Assembly: GCA_021783685.1 (NCBI GenBank)
Contig: JAJXTQ010000014.1
Span: 1-13,449, forward strand
DNA from: Pseudomonadota bacterium
GTDB taxonomy: Bacteria > Pseudomonadota > Gammaproteobacteria > UBA5335
Reading direction: 5' to 3'
Length of the DNA stretch: 13,449 nt
Part shown: positions 1 to 7,994 of the stretch, piece by piece
Layout of the letters: the number at the start of each line of letters is the position of its first letter
Numbering within the stretch: position 1 is the first letter of the stretch
Program-made: the position numbers and the translations under genes
The notes under the pieces: model-generated
What the model was told of the DNA's origin: nothing
What the model saw: only the letters and a program-made list of their open reading frames with translations
Databases searched by the model: none

Positions 1-1559
<1,559 letters not shown>

Positions 1560-1580
1560 GCCCTTTCCTCCGAGTCACCC

Positions 1581-3110
1581 ATGGCTTCCATTGAACGCAG
1601 CGCCGGTCCGACAATCAACCCGCCGGCGCCGAAACCGGGGCTCGACTTCGGCCGCCTGCACCGCTGGCACATGCAGGCCGGTCTGTGGGTCGCGCTGGCG
1701 GTGATGCTGTGGGCCCTGAGCGGGCTCGGCCACCCCATCATTTCGCGCATCAATCCCAGGCCGGCTGCGATGACGCCGCCGCTCGGCGCGCTGCAGGACG
1801 GGGCTGCCGCGGCGATCGCCCCGCGCGATGCCCTGCAAGGGGCCGGGCTCGACGCATTCGAGTCGCTCGTCCTGTGGCAACCGGCGGGGGAGGCGCCGTC
1901 CTACCGGGTCGAAGCGCAGGGCCGGGCCTATTGGATCGACGCGCGCAGCGGTTCCGTCCAGGCCGACGGCGAGCGCCGGTGGGCGGAGCGGCTGGCCCGA
2001 CATTTTGCCGGAGACACCCAGAGCCCGATCCGCGACGTCACGCTTCTATTGTCATTCAATAACGATTATCATTACATCGACAGATTGCTGCCGGTCTGGC
2101 AAGTCACTTTCGACCGGCCGGACGGGTTGCGGGCCTATGTGGATCCCGCTTCCGGGCGCCTCTCCACCCTGACCGACCGCCGCAAGGACTGGACCGGAAA
2201 ATTGTTTCGCTGGATGCATTCCTGGAGCCCGATCCAATCCTCGCCCTGGATTCAGGGCGTGATGCTGGGCTTGCTGCTGACGACGGCGGGGATCGCCGCC
2301 GCCGGGCTTGCCGTCTATGTGCGGCTCTGGCGCCGCGCGGCTTTGGGTGTGGCGCGGCCCGCTGCGGTGCGCTGGCATCGGCGACTCGCGCTGCCGGCGG
2401 CCGTGGTGGCCCTGGCATTGCCCCTGTCCGGGGCGCTGCATCTGGCCGTCAAGTCCTGGCAGGGCGATCCCACGGCGCCCGCGCCACCGCTGTCCTTCAC
2501 GGCCACTGAACTGCGTGCGTCGCTGCCCGATGTGCTGCGCGCACTGGCCGCCGGCGGCCCGGTTGCGGCCCTCACGCTCACCCGGCTCGAAGGCCGCCCC
2601 GTCTGGATCGCCCTGCCGCCCGTGGCACTCGCGACCAGCGCCCATCATGGCGGCCCGGAAAATCCGCCGCCGCCGGTCGACCGGTATGTGGACGCGGTTT
2701 CCGGTGTGGAGATCGCCGACGGCGCCTCGCGCCATGCAGCAGCGCTGGCCCGCCGGCATGCCGGCCTGCCGCCCGATGCCCAGGCGCATGCAGAGGCCGT
2801 GCATCGCTTTGGCGGTGACTACGGCTTTGCGTTCAAGCGCCTGCCGGTCATGGCAGTGGAATTCCCCGAGCGGCCCAGCGAAACCTGGTTCGTGGAAACG
2901 CGCACCGGCGCGTTGGCTGCTCACCTGACGCCGCTCAACCGGTTCGAGGATTGGGTGTTCGGTGTCGTGCACAAGTGGAGCTTCCTCGACCCCGCCGTCG
3001 GCAAGGGCGGCCGCGAAACACTGCAATCCCTGGCTGCGCTCGCCCTGGTGCTTACGGTCGCTTTGGGACTGAGCCGCCACCTAAGCCGTCGGAGGCCGCG
3101 ATCGGGATGA
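1581..3110 (+). CDS. PepSY-associated transmembrane protein (PiuB-like, iron-related inner-membrane protein)
   Basis: The product is 509 residues with four predicted membrane segments at about 33-54, 226-248, 269-290 and 481-498, and two large periplasmic regions between them. It opens with RLHRWHMQAGLWVAL, the usual start of PepSY_TM proteins. The two halves resemble each other: LLPVWQVTF with WMHSW (211-215) in the first, and RLPVMAVEF with VVHKW (462-466) in the second. Family members are encoded beside siderophore receptors or TonB systems and may act as ferric-siderophore reductases or in periplasmic iron release. That role is inferred for this protein. The open frame runs further upstream, but only antisense to the nuclease gene. 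The ATG at 1581 is chosen because the conserved N-terminus begins about 24 codons later. No good ribosome site precedes it. The stop overlaps the tonB start by ATGA. Confidence 0.85.
   Translation: MASIERSAGPTINPPAPKPGLDFGRLHRWHMQAGLWVALAVMLWALSGLGHPIISRINPRPAAMTPPLGALQDGAAAAIAPRDALQGAGLDAFESLVLWQPAGEAPSYRVEAQGRAYWIDARSGSVQADGERRWAERLARHFAGDTQSPIRDVTLLLSFNNDYHYIDRLLPVWQVTFDRPDGLRAYVDPASGRLSTLTDRRKDWTGKLFRWMHSWSPIQSSPWIQGVMLGLLLTTAGIAAAGLAVYVRLWRRAALGVARPAAVRWHRRLALPAAVVALALPLSGALHLAVKSWQGDPTAPAPPLSFTATELRASLPDVLRALAAGGPVAALTLTRLEGRPVWIALPPVALATSAHHGGPENPPPPVDRYVDAVSGVEIADGASRHAAALARRHAGLPPDAQAHAEAVHRFGGDYGFAFKRLPVMAVEFPERPSETWFVETRTGALAAHLTPLNRFEDWVFGVVHKWSFLDPAVGKGGRETLQSLAALALVLTVALGLSRHLSRRRPRSG
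2058..2076. promoter_or_regulatory. Fur-box-like stretch inside the PepSY coding sequence (tentative)
   Basis: AATAACGATTATCATTACA agrees with the classical 19-bp Fur consensus at 14 positions by my hand count. It encodes the NNDYHYI segment (160-166) of a gene likely to be iron-related. A short AT-rich codon run could produce this by chance, and a site about 480 bp inside a gene would be unusual. Confidence 0.2.
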
Positions 3111-3895
3111 GTGTTTCCGCACTGCCTTTGGCCTTTCCCGCGTCGGGCGCGGCACCCGATGTGCGTGGTGCGGCGGGACAGCTGGCGCCGGTATTGCCCA
3201 TGCTCGGTCAGACAAGGGCGCCCGATGTGTTCGTTCGGCTCGCGATCCTTTCGCTCGGCTTGCACGCTCTTGCCGTCGCCGGGGCTTGGCTCTGGCCCGC
3301 CGAACCGCGGGTGACGTCGGCGCAACCCGAGCCGGTGACACTGATCACGCTGCCGCCTATGGCGCCGCCGAGCCCGCCAGTGGCACAGCCCGTGGCTGCG
3401 CCCCAGGTGCCCAAGCCCGCGCCGCCCAAGCCGGTGGCCAAGCCCATCGCCCGACCGGTTGCCAAACCTGCGCCAACGCCCGAGCCGGCCCCGCGGCCGG
3501 TGACACCCGCGCTCAGCGAATCGGCCGCGCCGCCACCGGACGACACCGCAGCGACCGAAGCCGCACCCGCCGCCCGCGGGCGGCCAAGCACCGAATCTGC
3601 CGAGTCCGCCCCGGTGGCCATCGACCTGGGCGCGGCCTACCGCCTCAACCCGGCCCCCGACTATCCGCCGCTGGCGCTGCGCCGCGGCTGGCAGGGGACG
3701 GTGCGGCTGCGTGTGGCGCTCGATCCCGAGGGCCACCCCACCCACGTGGATCTCGCCGCGTCCTCCGGTCACCCCATGCTGGATGAGGCGGCGCTCGCGG
3801 CAGTCCGGCGCTGGCGGTTCAGTCCCGCCACGCGCGTGGGCAAGCCGGTTGCGGCGACCGTGGAAGTGCCCATCGTCTTCAAGATCAACCGCTGA
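3107..3895 (+). CDS. tonB: TonB-family energy transducer
   Basis: The 262-residue product has the full TonB plan. A cytoplasmic segment of about 40 residues is longer than in E. coli TonB. One membrane helix follows at about 41-63 and contains S49-LGL-H53, the SxxxH motif that couples TonB to the ExbB/ExbD proton channel. A periplasm-spanning Pro/Ala/Lys-rich arm runs from about 72 to 145, and a C-terminal TonB domain occupies about 176-262 (YPPLALRRGWQGTVRLRV, then AVRRWRFSPA). TonB transmits proton-motive force to outer-membrane receptors for siderophores, heme or vitamin B12. The ATG lies in an ATGA overlap with the PepSY stop, so translation is probably coupled. exbB follows after 61 bp. 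No TonB-dependent receptor lies in the window, so the substrate is unknown. Confidence 0.9.
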   Translation: MSVSALPLAFPASGAAPDVRGAAGQLAPVLPMLGQTRAPDVFVRLAILSLGLHALAVAGAWLWPAEPRVTSAQPEPVTLITLPPMAPPSPPVAQPVAAPQVPKPAPPKPVAKPIARPVAKPAPTPEPAPRPVTPALSESAAPPPDDTAATEAAPAARGRPSTESAESAPVAIDLGAAYRLNPAPDYPPLALRRGWQGTVRLRVALDPEGHPTHVDLAASSGHPMLDEAALAAVRRWRFSPATRVGKPVAATVEVPIVFKINR

Positions 3896-3956
3896 ATCCT
3901 GTACATGCATCCGGACGGCGACCCGCGCCGGTCCGATCAACGCCAAGGAGCGCTCG

Positions 3957-4598
3957 ATGGACCCTTCTTCTTCCCTCTGGTTGGGCTGGTGGGCGCATGC
4001 CGATCCCGTGATCCGGGGCGTGTTCGTCACGCTGGTCGCGATGTCCGTCCTGAGTTGGGCGGTCATCCTCGAAAAATTCTGGCAATTGCGGCGCTGGCAG
4101 CGGCTGGAAATGGATGCGGCCGGCCTGATCGAGCGCGGCGATCTCGGCGCGCTGGAGCGCTTGCCCGCCGACTGCCCCACGGCGCGGCTGCGCCAGGCGG
4201 CGGCGCGACTGCTGGCCCGGCGCGACGCCGATGCGCCCGAACTGGAAGCCCGGCTGGCCGATGCCCAGGCGCCCATCCGCAGCGACCAGGAACGCCGCCT
4301 CATCGTGCTGGCCACGGTCGGCAGCACCGCGCCGTTCGTGGGCCTGCTGGGCACGGTCTGGGGCATCATGCATGCCCTGCAGACGCTGACTGGCCAGGCA
4401 TTGACGCTGGACGCCGTCGCCGGCCCCGTCGGCGAAGCGCTGATCGCCACGGCGGTCGGCCTGTTCGCCGCGATTCCCGCGCTGATCGGCTACAACCTGG
4501 CCGTTCGCGCCCTGAGCCGGCTCACCACCCTGACCGCCGACAACGGCCGCCATCTGGTCGACCTGCTCTACGCGCGAACGGATCCGCGCGCTCCCTGA
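3957..4598 (+). CDS. exbB: ExbB/TolQ/MotA-family proton channel protein
   Basis: The 213-residue inner-membrane protein has three predicted helices (about 18-38, 114-138 and 160-182). It carries the family hallmarks TVGSTAPFVGLLGTVWGIM (120-138) and IATAVGLFAAIPALIGYN (163-180). ExbB forms the pentameric ring around ExbD that harvests proton-motive force for TonB. The start at 3957 is set by AAGGAG at 3945-3950, six bases upstream. The longer open frame above it only overlaps tonB. It is the third gene of the PepSY-tonB-exbB operon. ExbB normally works with ExbD, and exbD usually follows directly, but no exbD is readable in the next 590 bp. The partner is therefore lost or encoded elsewhere. 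TolQ is less likely given the tonB neighbour. Confidence 0.9.
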   Translation: MDPSSSLWLGWWAHADPVIRGVFVTLVAMSVLSWAVILEKFWQLRRWQRLEMDAAGLIERGDLGALERLPADCPTARLRQAAARLLARRDADAPELEARLADAQAPIRSDQERRLIVLATVGSTAPFVGLLGTVWGIMHALQTLTGQALTLDAVAGPVGEALIATAVGLFAAIPALIGYNLAVRALSRLTTLTADNGRHLVDLLYARTDPRAP

Positions 4599-4843
4599 CC
4601 CCCGAAGAGGCGATGGCGGCAGGCGCCTGCCGCTGGCCTCCAAGCGATTCACGCACTTCGGACGATGCAAGGTCCCGGTTGCCGGATCCGGTGGCGGCCG
4701 GCTCCTTGTCGCGCCGCGAATGGCGTCGCGCGCAGCCCTTGTGCGAGTGCCGCGTGGTTCAAAACGGGGCCGCAGATCGGGGCTTCTGCTGCGGGCGGAT
4801 CAGGCGCGCTCGAACGCTCTGCCTGGCGCCGATCTCGCGGAAC
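4599..4843. other. Non-coding stretch after exbB, no gene recognised
   Basis: I checked both strands between the exbB stop and the ABC-ATPase relic. The short open frames here are rich in Arg, Ala, Pro and Ser, lack ribosome sites and match no family I recognise. No terminator with a T-tract follows exbB. With the relic next to it, the stretch reads as decayed sequence where an exbD gene would normally be found. Confidence 0.5.
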
Positions 4844-5158
4844 TCAACCGGATGGCTTCAGATCTGCTCCATAGAGCAACGCACTGAACCGTCCCCCTCG
4901 ATGGCAAAGTGTCGCCCAATCGCCCTGTTCCACCACGCGCCCCCGTTCCAGCACGGCGATCTGATCCGCCTCGCGCACGGTGGACAGCGTCGCATCCAAC
5001 AGGATGCGACCCATCGCGTCGTACCGTCCGACGCACCAACGAGGCAGGACGCTCAGGATTTTCCGCAGCCCTTCCGGAGCCTGTTGAATGGCGCGCTCGT
5101 GCCCCGGGAGCGGTCGCTGCGGTGGTGGCAACACGCCATGAATCTGTGCAGTATCCAT
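4844..5158 (-). pseudogene. Relic of an ABC-transporter ATPase C-terminus
   Basis: The minus strand contains LSTVREADQIAVLERGRVVE followed by QG and, a little later, RGGRFSALL. This is the segment after the H-loop at the C-terminus of exporter-type ABC ATPases, spanning about 4868-4990. In intact proteins it is preceded by IAHRLSTV. Here it is preceded by ILLDATLSTV, so the switch histidine and its arginine are gone. The Walker A, Q-loop, signature and Walker B regions are absent. Upstream the frame continues to ATGs at 5164 and 5158 with no family match and no ribosome site, and 5' of those it would run into the SRPBCC gene. I read this as a truncated remnant left by deletion or rearrangement. 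The alternative is a small expressed protein of about 104 residues, which I think unlikely. Confidence 0.6.
4989..5010. repeat. Perfect 9-bp inverted repeat with 4-nt loop
   Basis: GTCGCATCC and GGATGCGAC are separated by AACA. The hairpin falls exactly where the ABC-ATPase relic stops resembling its family, so it may mark a deletion or rearrangement junction. No T-tract follows on either strand, so it does not look like a standard terminator. Confidence 0.6.
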
Positions 5159-5190
5159 CCGCATGAGGGACCACGAGGAGGAGAGGACAG

Positions 5191-5637
5191 ATGGCGGACA
5201 ACACGGTGAGCTTGCATCGCGTCCTGAAGGCGCCGCCGGAGAAGGTCTACCGCGCCTTCCTGACGCCGGACGCACTGGCGAAATGGCTGCCGCCGGACGG
5301 CTTCACGGCGGCGGTGCATGAGATGACGGTCGAGGTGGGCGGCCAGTTCCGCATGTCGTTCACCAACTTCACGACGCAGCAGTCGCACGCCTTCGGTGGC
5401 GAATACCTCGAGCTGATTCCGAATGAACGTATCCGCTATACGGATCGGTTCGACGATCCCGGGCTGCCGGGGTTGATGACGGTGACCGTAACGCTGACCG
5501 CCGTATCGTGCGGCACCGACCTCGCAATCGTGCAGGCGGGCATACCCGAGGCCATACCGGTGGAGATGTGCTACCTCGGCTGGCAGGAATCCCTGCTCGG
5601 CCTGGCGCGACTGGTGGAGCCTGACATCAAGGAATAG
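5191..5637 (+). CDS. SRPBCC/AHSA1 (START-like) domain protein
   Basis: The 148-residue single-domain protein begins LHRVLKAPPEKVYRAFLTP, the typical first strand and helix of the AHSA1 family. It continues with KWLPPDGF (31-38), GGEYLELIPNERI (69-81) and the closing helix GWQESLLGLARLVEP (130-144). The fold encloses a hydrophobic ligand cavity. Most bacterial members have no known ligand, and some are toxin-antitoxin-like or stress-response accessory proteins. The purine-rich ribosome site at 5175-5186 (GAGGAGGAGAGG) fixes the ATG at 5191. A PhnB-type VOC gene follows on the same strand after 90 bp, and this pairing is frequent in proteobacteria. The specific function is unknown. Confidence 0.85.
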   Translation: MADNTVSLHRVLKAPPEKVYRAFLTPDALAKWLPPDGFTAAVHEMTVEVGGQFRMSFTNFTTQQSHAFGGEYLELIPNERIRYTDRFDDPGLPGLMTVTVTLTAVSCGTDLAIVQAGIPEAIPVEMCYLGWQESLLGLARLVEPDIKE

Positions 5638-5727
5638 GCGGGATCGCAGCGCTGCCGGAGGTTCGCGCCGATGCAAGCGCGGGCTGTCCACGGCCGGGTT
5701 GCAGACGTGCGAACGAGGAGAAACGAC

Positions 5728-6159
5728 ATGGCTCGAGTCAACACCTATCTGAATTTCACCCGCGAGACCGAACAGGCCTTTACGTTCTATCGCTCGGTGT
5801 TCGGTGGTGAGTTTACGGTCCTGCAACGCTTCGGCGAGGTGCCGGCGGCGTCGGGTCAGCCCGTGTTGGCGCACGCCGATCGCGAGCTGATCATGCATGT
5901 GGCCCTGCCGATTCTCGGCGGGCATGTCCTGATGGGGACGGATGCGCCGGAAACCATGGGTTTTCGCATCGTCCGGGGAAACAACGTGTACATCAGTCTG
6001 GAAATCGACCTGCGGGCCGACGCCGATCGGCTCTTCGGCGCACTGTCGGCGGGCGGCGAGGTGGAGACGCCGATGCAGGAAATGTTCTGGGGCGCCTGGT
6101 TCGGCAGCTTCACGGACCGGTTCGGGATTCGCTGGATGATCAACTGTCCGAACAGTTGA
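5728..6159 (+). CDS. PhnB-like VOC (glyoxalase/bleomycin-resistance fold) protein
   Basis: The 143-residue product matches the PhnB-like branch of the vicinal-oxygen-chelate superfamily. It has YLNFTRETEQAFTFYRSVFG (7-26) at the N-terminus, and the closing segment FWGAWFGSFTDRFGIRWMIN (120-139) is the family hallmark. Despite the PhnB name and old annotations as a 3-demethylubiquinone methyltransferase, these proteins rarely have a proven activity. The start at 5728 is supported by GAGGAG at 5715-5720, and an in-frame ATG at 5671 is rejected because the conserved domain begins right after 5728. It probably shares a transcript with the SRPBCC gene and may act on the same small molecule, though that is inference. 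Two inverted repeats follow the stop. Confidence 0.85.
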   Translation: MARVNTYLNFTRETEQAFTFYRSVFGGEFTVLQRFGEVPAASGQPVLAHADRELIMHVALPILGGHVLMGTDAPETMGFRIVRGNNVYISLEIDLRADADRLFGALSAGGEVETPMQEMFWGAWFGSFTDRFGIRWMINCPNS

Positions 6160-6199
6160 CGGTTCGGGCGCCGCTCCGGATCTGTCCGACGGAAGGGGC

Positions 6200-6257
6200 G
6201 GCCTGCCATGAACGGCAGGCCACAATGCCTTGCGGCTTCCCGCGCGGCGCCGCAAGG
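6200..6257. terminator. Paired inverted repeats between convergent genes, possible bidirectional terminator
   Basis: Two GC-rich perfect inverted repeats stand side by side. GGCCTGCC/GGCAGGCC (6200-6207 and 6214-6221) has a 6-nt loop, and CCTTGCGGC/GCCGCAAGG (6228-6236 and 6249-6257) has a 12-nt loop. They sit between the convergent VOC and outer-membrane protein genes, where transcripts from both sides must end. Neither has a proper T-tract, so intrinsic termination is uncertain. Confidence 0.5.
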
Positions 6258-6283
6258 GCGTCGCGCGGGCGGAGGGTTGCACG

Positions 6284-6943
6284 TCAGAAGCTGTAGCGCA
6301 GGCCCACGTCGACCGCCTGACTGTCGTATTCCATGTCCACCTTCCCGCCGGCCCGGTCCTTGAACTGGGGGTCGTCCAGCGACAGGTAGCGGTAGGCAAG
6401 GACACCCTGCAGGTTGGGCATGAAGTCGTAGGACACGCCGAGAATGCCCTGATAGGCAAGCACGGTGTCGTCGTCGTCGATCACCGAGATGTCGCCCAGG
6501 TTCACATTGGCGTCGACCTGTGCATAACCCACCCCAAGCCCGATGAAGGGGACCAGCGGGCCTTCGAGAAAATCGTAGTAGCCGTTCAGCATGCCGCCCC
6601 AGACGCCGACGTCGCCGTTCAGGCCGCCCAGCACGGAGAGTTGCACCGGGCCCAGCCGGCCGCTGTCGATGTCGTTTTCCTGCCAGAACAATTCGCCTTC
6701 GACCCGAAAGCGCGAGGGCAGCTTCATGCCCAGGGCAACGCCCACGCCGTAGCCGTCTTCGAACTTGGAGATCACGTTGCCGCCGGCGGGGACCGGCCCG
6801 AAGTCGGAGCCGAAGATCCAGTCGGCATCGTCGGTCATGATGTAGCTGCCGCGGGCGGCGACGTAGGGCCCCTCGGCGGCCTGCAAGCTCGGGCTGATGG
6901 CGAGGGTGGCGAGTGCCAGGCCGGAAATCAGGTGGTTGCGCAT
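6284..6943 (-). CDS. Outer-membrane beta-barrel protein (opacity/OmpA-like barrel)
   Basis: The 219-residue product has a Sec signal peptide (MRNHLISGLALATLAISPSL then QA, cleaved near residue 22). Alternating hydrophobic strands rich in Gly, Tyr and Asp follow, and the C-terminal RYSF ends in the terminal phenylalanine typical of BAM-inserted barrels. Segments such as GPLVPFIGLGVGYAQVD (128-144) and GVLAYRYLSLDD (180-191) fit the small eight-stranded OMP_b-brl family. The role is probably structural or adhesive, and no ligand can be assigned. The start at 6943 is preferred over an in-frame ATG at 7009 because AAGGAG lies 8 nt upstream and the signal peptide begins there. Its upstream region carries the GTAC palindromes, and a plausible minus-strand promoter (TTGCGT, 18 bp, TATTCT) overlaps one of them. 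Confidence 0.85.
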   Translation of the reverse strand: MRNHLISGLALATLAISPSLQAAEGPYVAARGSYIMTDDADWIFGSDFGPVPAGGNVISKFEDGYGVGVALGMKLPSRFRVEGELFWQENDIDSGRLGPVQLSVLGGLNGDVGVWGGMLNGYYDFLEGPLVPFIGLGVGYAQVDANVNLGDISVIDDDDTVLAYQGILGVSYDFMPNLQGVLAYRYLSLDDPQFKDRAGGKVDMEYDSQAVDVGLRYSF

Positions 6944-6982
6944 GGAAAGACTCCTTCGGTTGGGGATGGCGATGCACGAGCC

Positions 6983-7018
6983 TGTACAAGTCCGCGCCAT
7001 CTTGTACAAGAATAGTAC
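6983..7018. promoter_or_regulatory. Overlapping TGTACAAG palindromes upstream of the outer-membrane protein gene
   Basis: TGTACAAG (6983-6990) and CTTGTACA (7001-7008) form a perfect 8-bp inverted repeat with a 10-bp spacer. The second arm is also part of the perfect palindrome CTTGTACAAG (7001-7010). A GTAC-N7-GTAC arrangement follows at 7004-7018. This clustering just 40-75 bp before the barrel gene, over its putative -10 element, looks like an operator. I cannot name the regulator. Confidence 0.5.
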
Positions 7019-7101
7019 AGATATTCAGATCTACGCAAGCACGGCGTATTGCCATTAATAACAGAAAGATTCATGGCCTATGCCAGACGTTCACGAATAG
7101 C

Positions 7102-7116
7102 GTACAACTATTGTAC
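7102..7116. promoter_or_regulatory. Second GTAC-N7-GTAC palindrome, on the cinA-like side of the divergent region
   Basis: GTACAACTATTGTAC has 6-bp arms (GTACAA/TTGTAC) around CTA and shares the GTAC-N7-GTAC spacing of the site at 7004-7018. It overlaps a possible plus-strand promoter (TTCACG at 7090, TACATT at 7114, 18-bp spacer) for the cinA-like gene at 7215. Two like sites on opposite sides of a divergent region suggest one regulator controlling both directions. Confidence 0.45.
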
Positions 7117-7214
7117 ATTTGGAGGTGGGCCGGGCCGTCGCCGTGCCGGCCCGGCGATGGATGAGGAACCTTCGCCAGCACCGCACGCCAAAGGGATAAG
7201 AGGAGGGGGATCTC

Positions 7215-7994
7215 ATGAGACGCATCGGACTGCTGATCATCGGCGACGAACTGCTCGATGGCCGTCGCCAGGATCGCCATCTGGCGCACATGATCGAGGC
7301 GCTCGGCGGGCGCGGCCTCGAGCCGGCCTGGTGTCTCGTGTGCGGAGACGACCCGGGCCTTCTGACCGACACGCTGCGCCGAACGCTGGAGACATCCGAT
7401 ATCGTGTTCTGCTTCGGTGGCATCGGCGCGACGCCTGACGATTGCACGCGGGAATGCGCTGCCCATGCGGCGGGCGTGGGGCTGTGCCGCCATCCGGCGG
7501 CCGCGACGCTGATCGAGTCACGCTTCGGCGAGGCGGCCTACCCCTATCGCATCCGCATGGCGGATCTACCCGACGGGGCGCAACTGATTCCCAACCCGGT
7601 CAACCAGATTCCCGGTTTCTCGCTTGGCGATCACCACTTCGTCCCGGGTTTTCCCCAGATGGCCTGGCCCATGGTCGACTGGGTGCTGACCACGCACTAC
7701 CCGACGCTGCGGCGACCGGCCAGGCCGGTGTCGTACGCGCTCCGGATCGAGCGGACGCCGGAGAGCGAGTTGATTCCGATCATGGAGCAGGTGTTGACGC
7801 AGCACCCGACGATCAAGCTGTCGAGCCTGCCCCACATCGGCGAGCCGCCTCATATCGAACTGGCGGTCCGGGGCGAGCCGATAGACGCGGGCGCGGCCTG
7901 GGCGCGACTGACCGGTGCGTTGAGCGCCGCCGGTATCGGCTACATGACGACGGACGCGGATCGGCCGCGCGGGGAGGTGGGAGATGGACGTTGA
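7215..7994 (+). CDS. CinA-like molybdopterin-binding domain protein (single domain)
   Basis: The 259-residue product corresponds to the N-terminal MoCF_biosynth/CinA domain. It has IGLLIIGDELLDGRRQDRHL (4-23) and GGIGATPDDCTRE (68-80), then VPGFPQMAWPM, typical of the proteins often called competence/damage-inducible protein A in beta- and gammaproteobacteria. Full CinA is about 400 residues and ends in a nicotinamide-nucleotide amidase domain, which is missing here. That is normal for this subfamily and does not indicate truncation. The fold binds molybdopterin or a nucleotide, and the substrate of this branch is unknown. AGGAGG at 7201-7206 fixes the start. The stop overlaps the next gene by 11 bp, so the two are translationally coupled. 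Induction by competence or damage should not be assumed from the family name. Confidence 0.85.
   Translation: MRRIGLLIIGDELLDGRRQDRHLAHMIEALGGRGLEPAWCLVCGDDPGLLTDTLRRTLETSDIVFCFGGIGATPDDCTRECAAHAAGVGLCRHPAAATLIESRFGEAAYPYRIRMADLPDGAQLIPNPVNQIPGFSLGDHHFVPGFPQMAWPMVDWVLTTHYPTLRRPARPVSYALRIERTPESELIPIMEQVLTQHPTIKLSSLPHIGEPPHIELAVRGEPIDAGAAWARLTGALSAAGIGYMTTDADRPRGEVGDGR

Noticed and set aside
3361..3500. Repeated Pro/Ala/Lys codons resembling a DNA tandem repeat
   Set aside because: They encode the proline-rich periplasmic arm normal for TonB. The DNA units are not regular.
2921..4450. Long minus-strand open frame across tonB and exbB
   Set aside because: It is a low-complexity frame (Arg, Gly, His, Ser) created by high GC opposite well-recognised genes, with no family features.
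4831..4887. Plus-strand DLAELN followed by a stop, resembling the DLAEIN start of ExbD proteins, in the place exbD would occupy
   Set aside because: Only six residues agree, the essential membrane-helix aspartate segment does not follow, and the stretch overlaps the ABC-ATPase relic on the other strand. It is most likely chance.
5053..6459. Long minus-strand open frame under the SRPBCC and VOC genes
   Set aside because: It runs through two clear genes and into the barrel gene, and its product matches no family.
7215..7994. Truncated CinA (missing C-terminal amidase domain)
   Set aside because: Single-domain members of about 260 residues are common, and the frame ends naturally in an overlap with the next gene.
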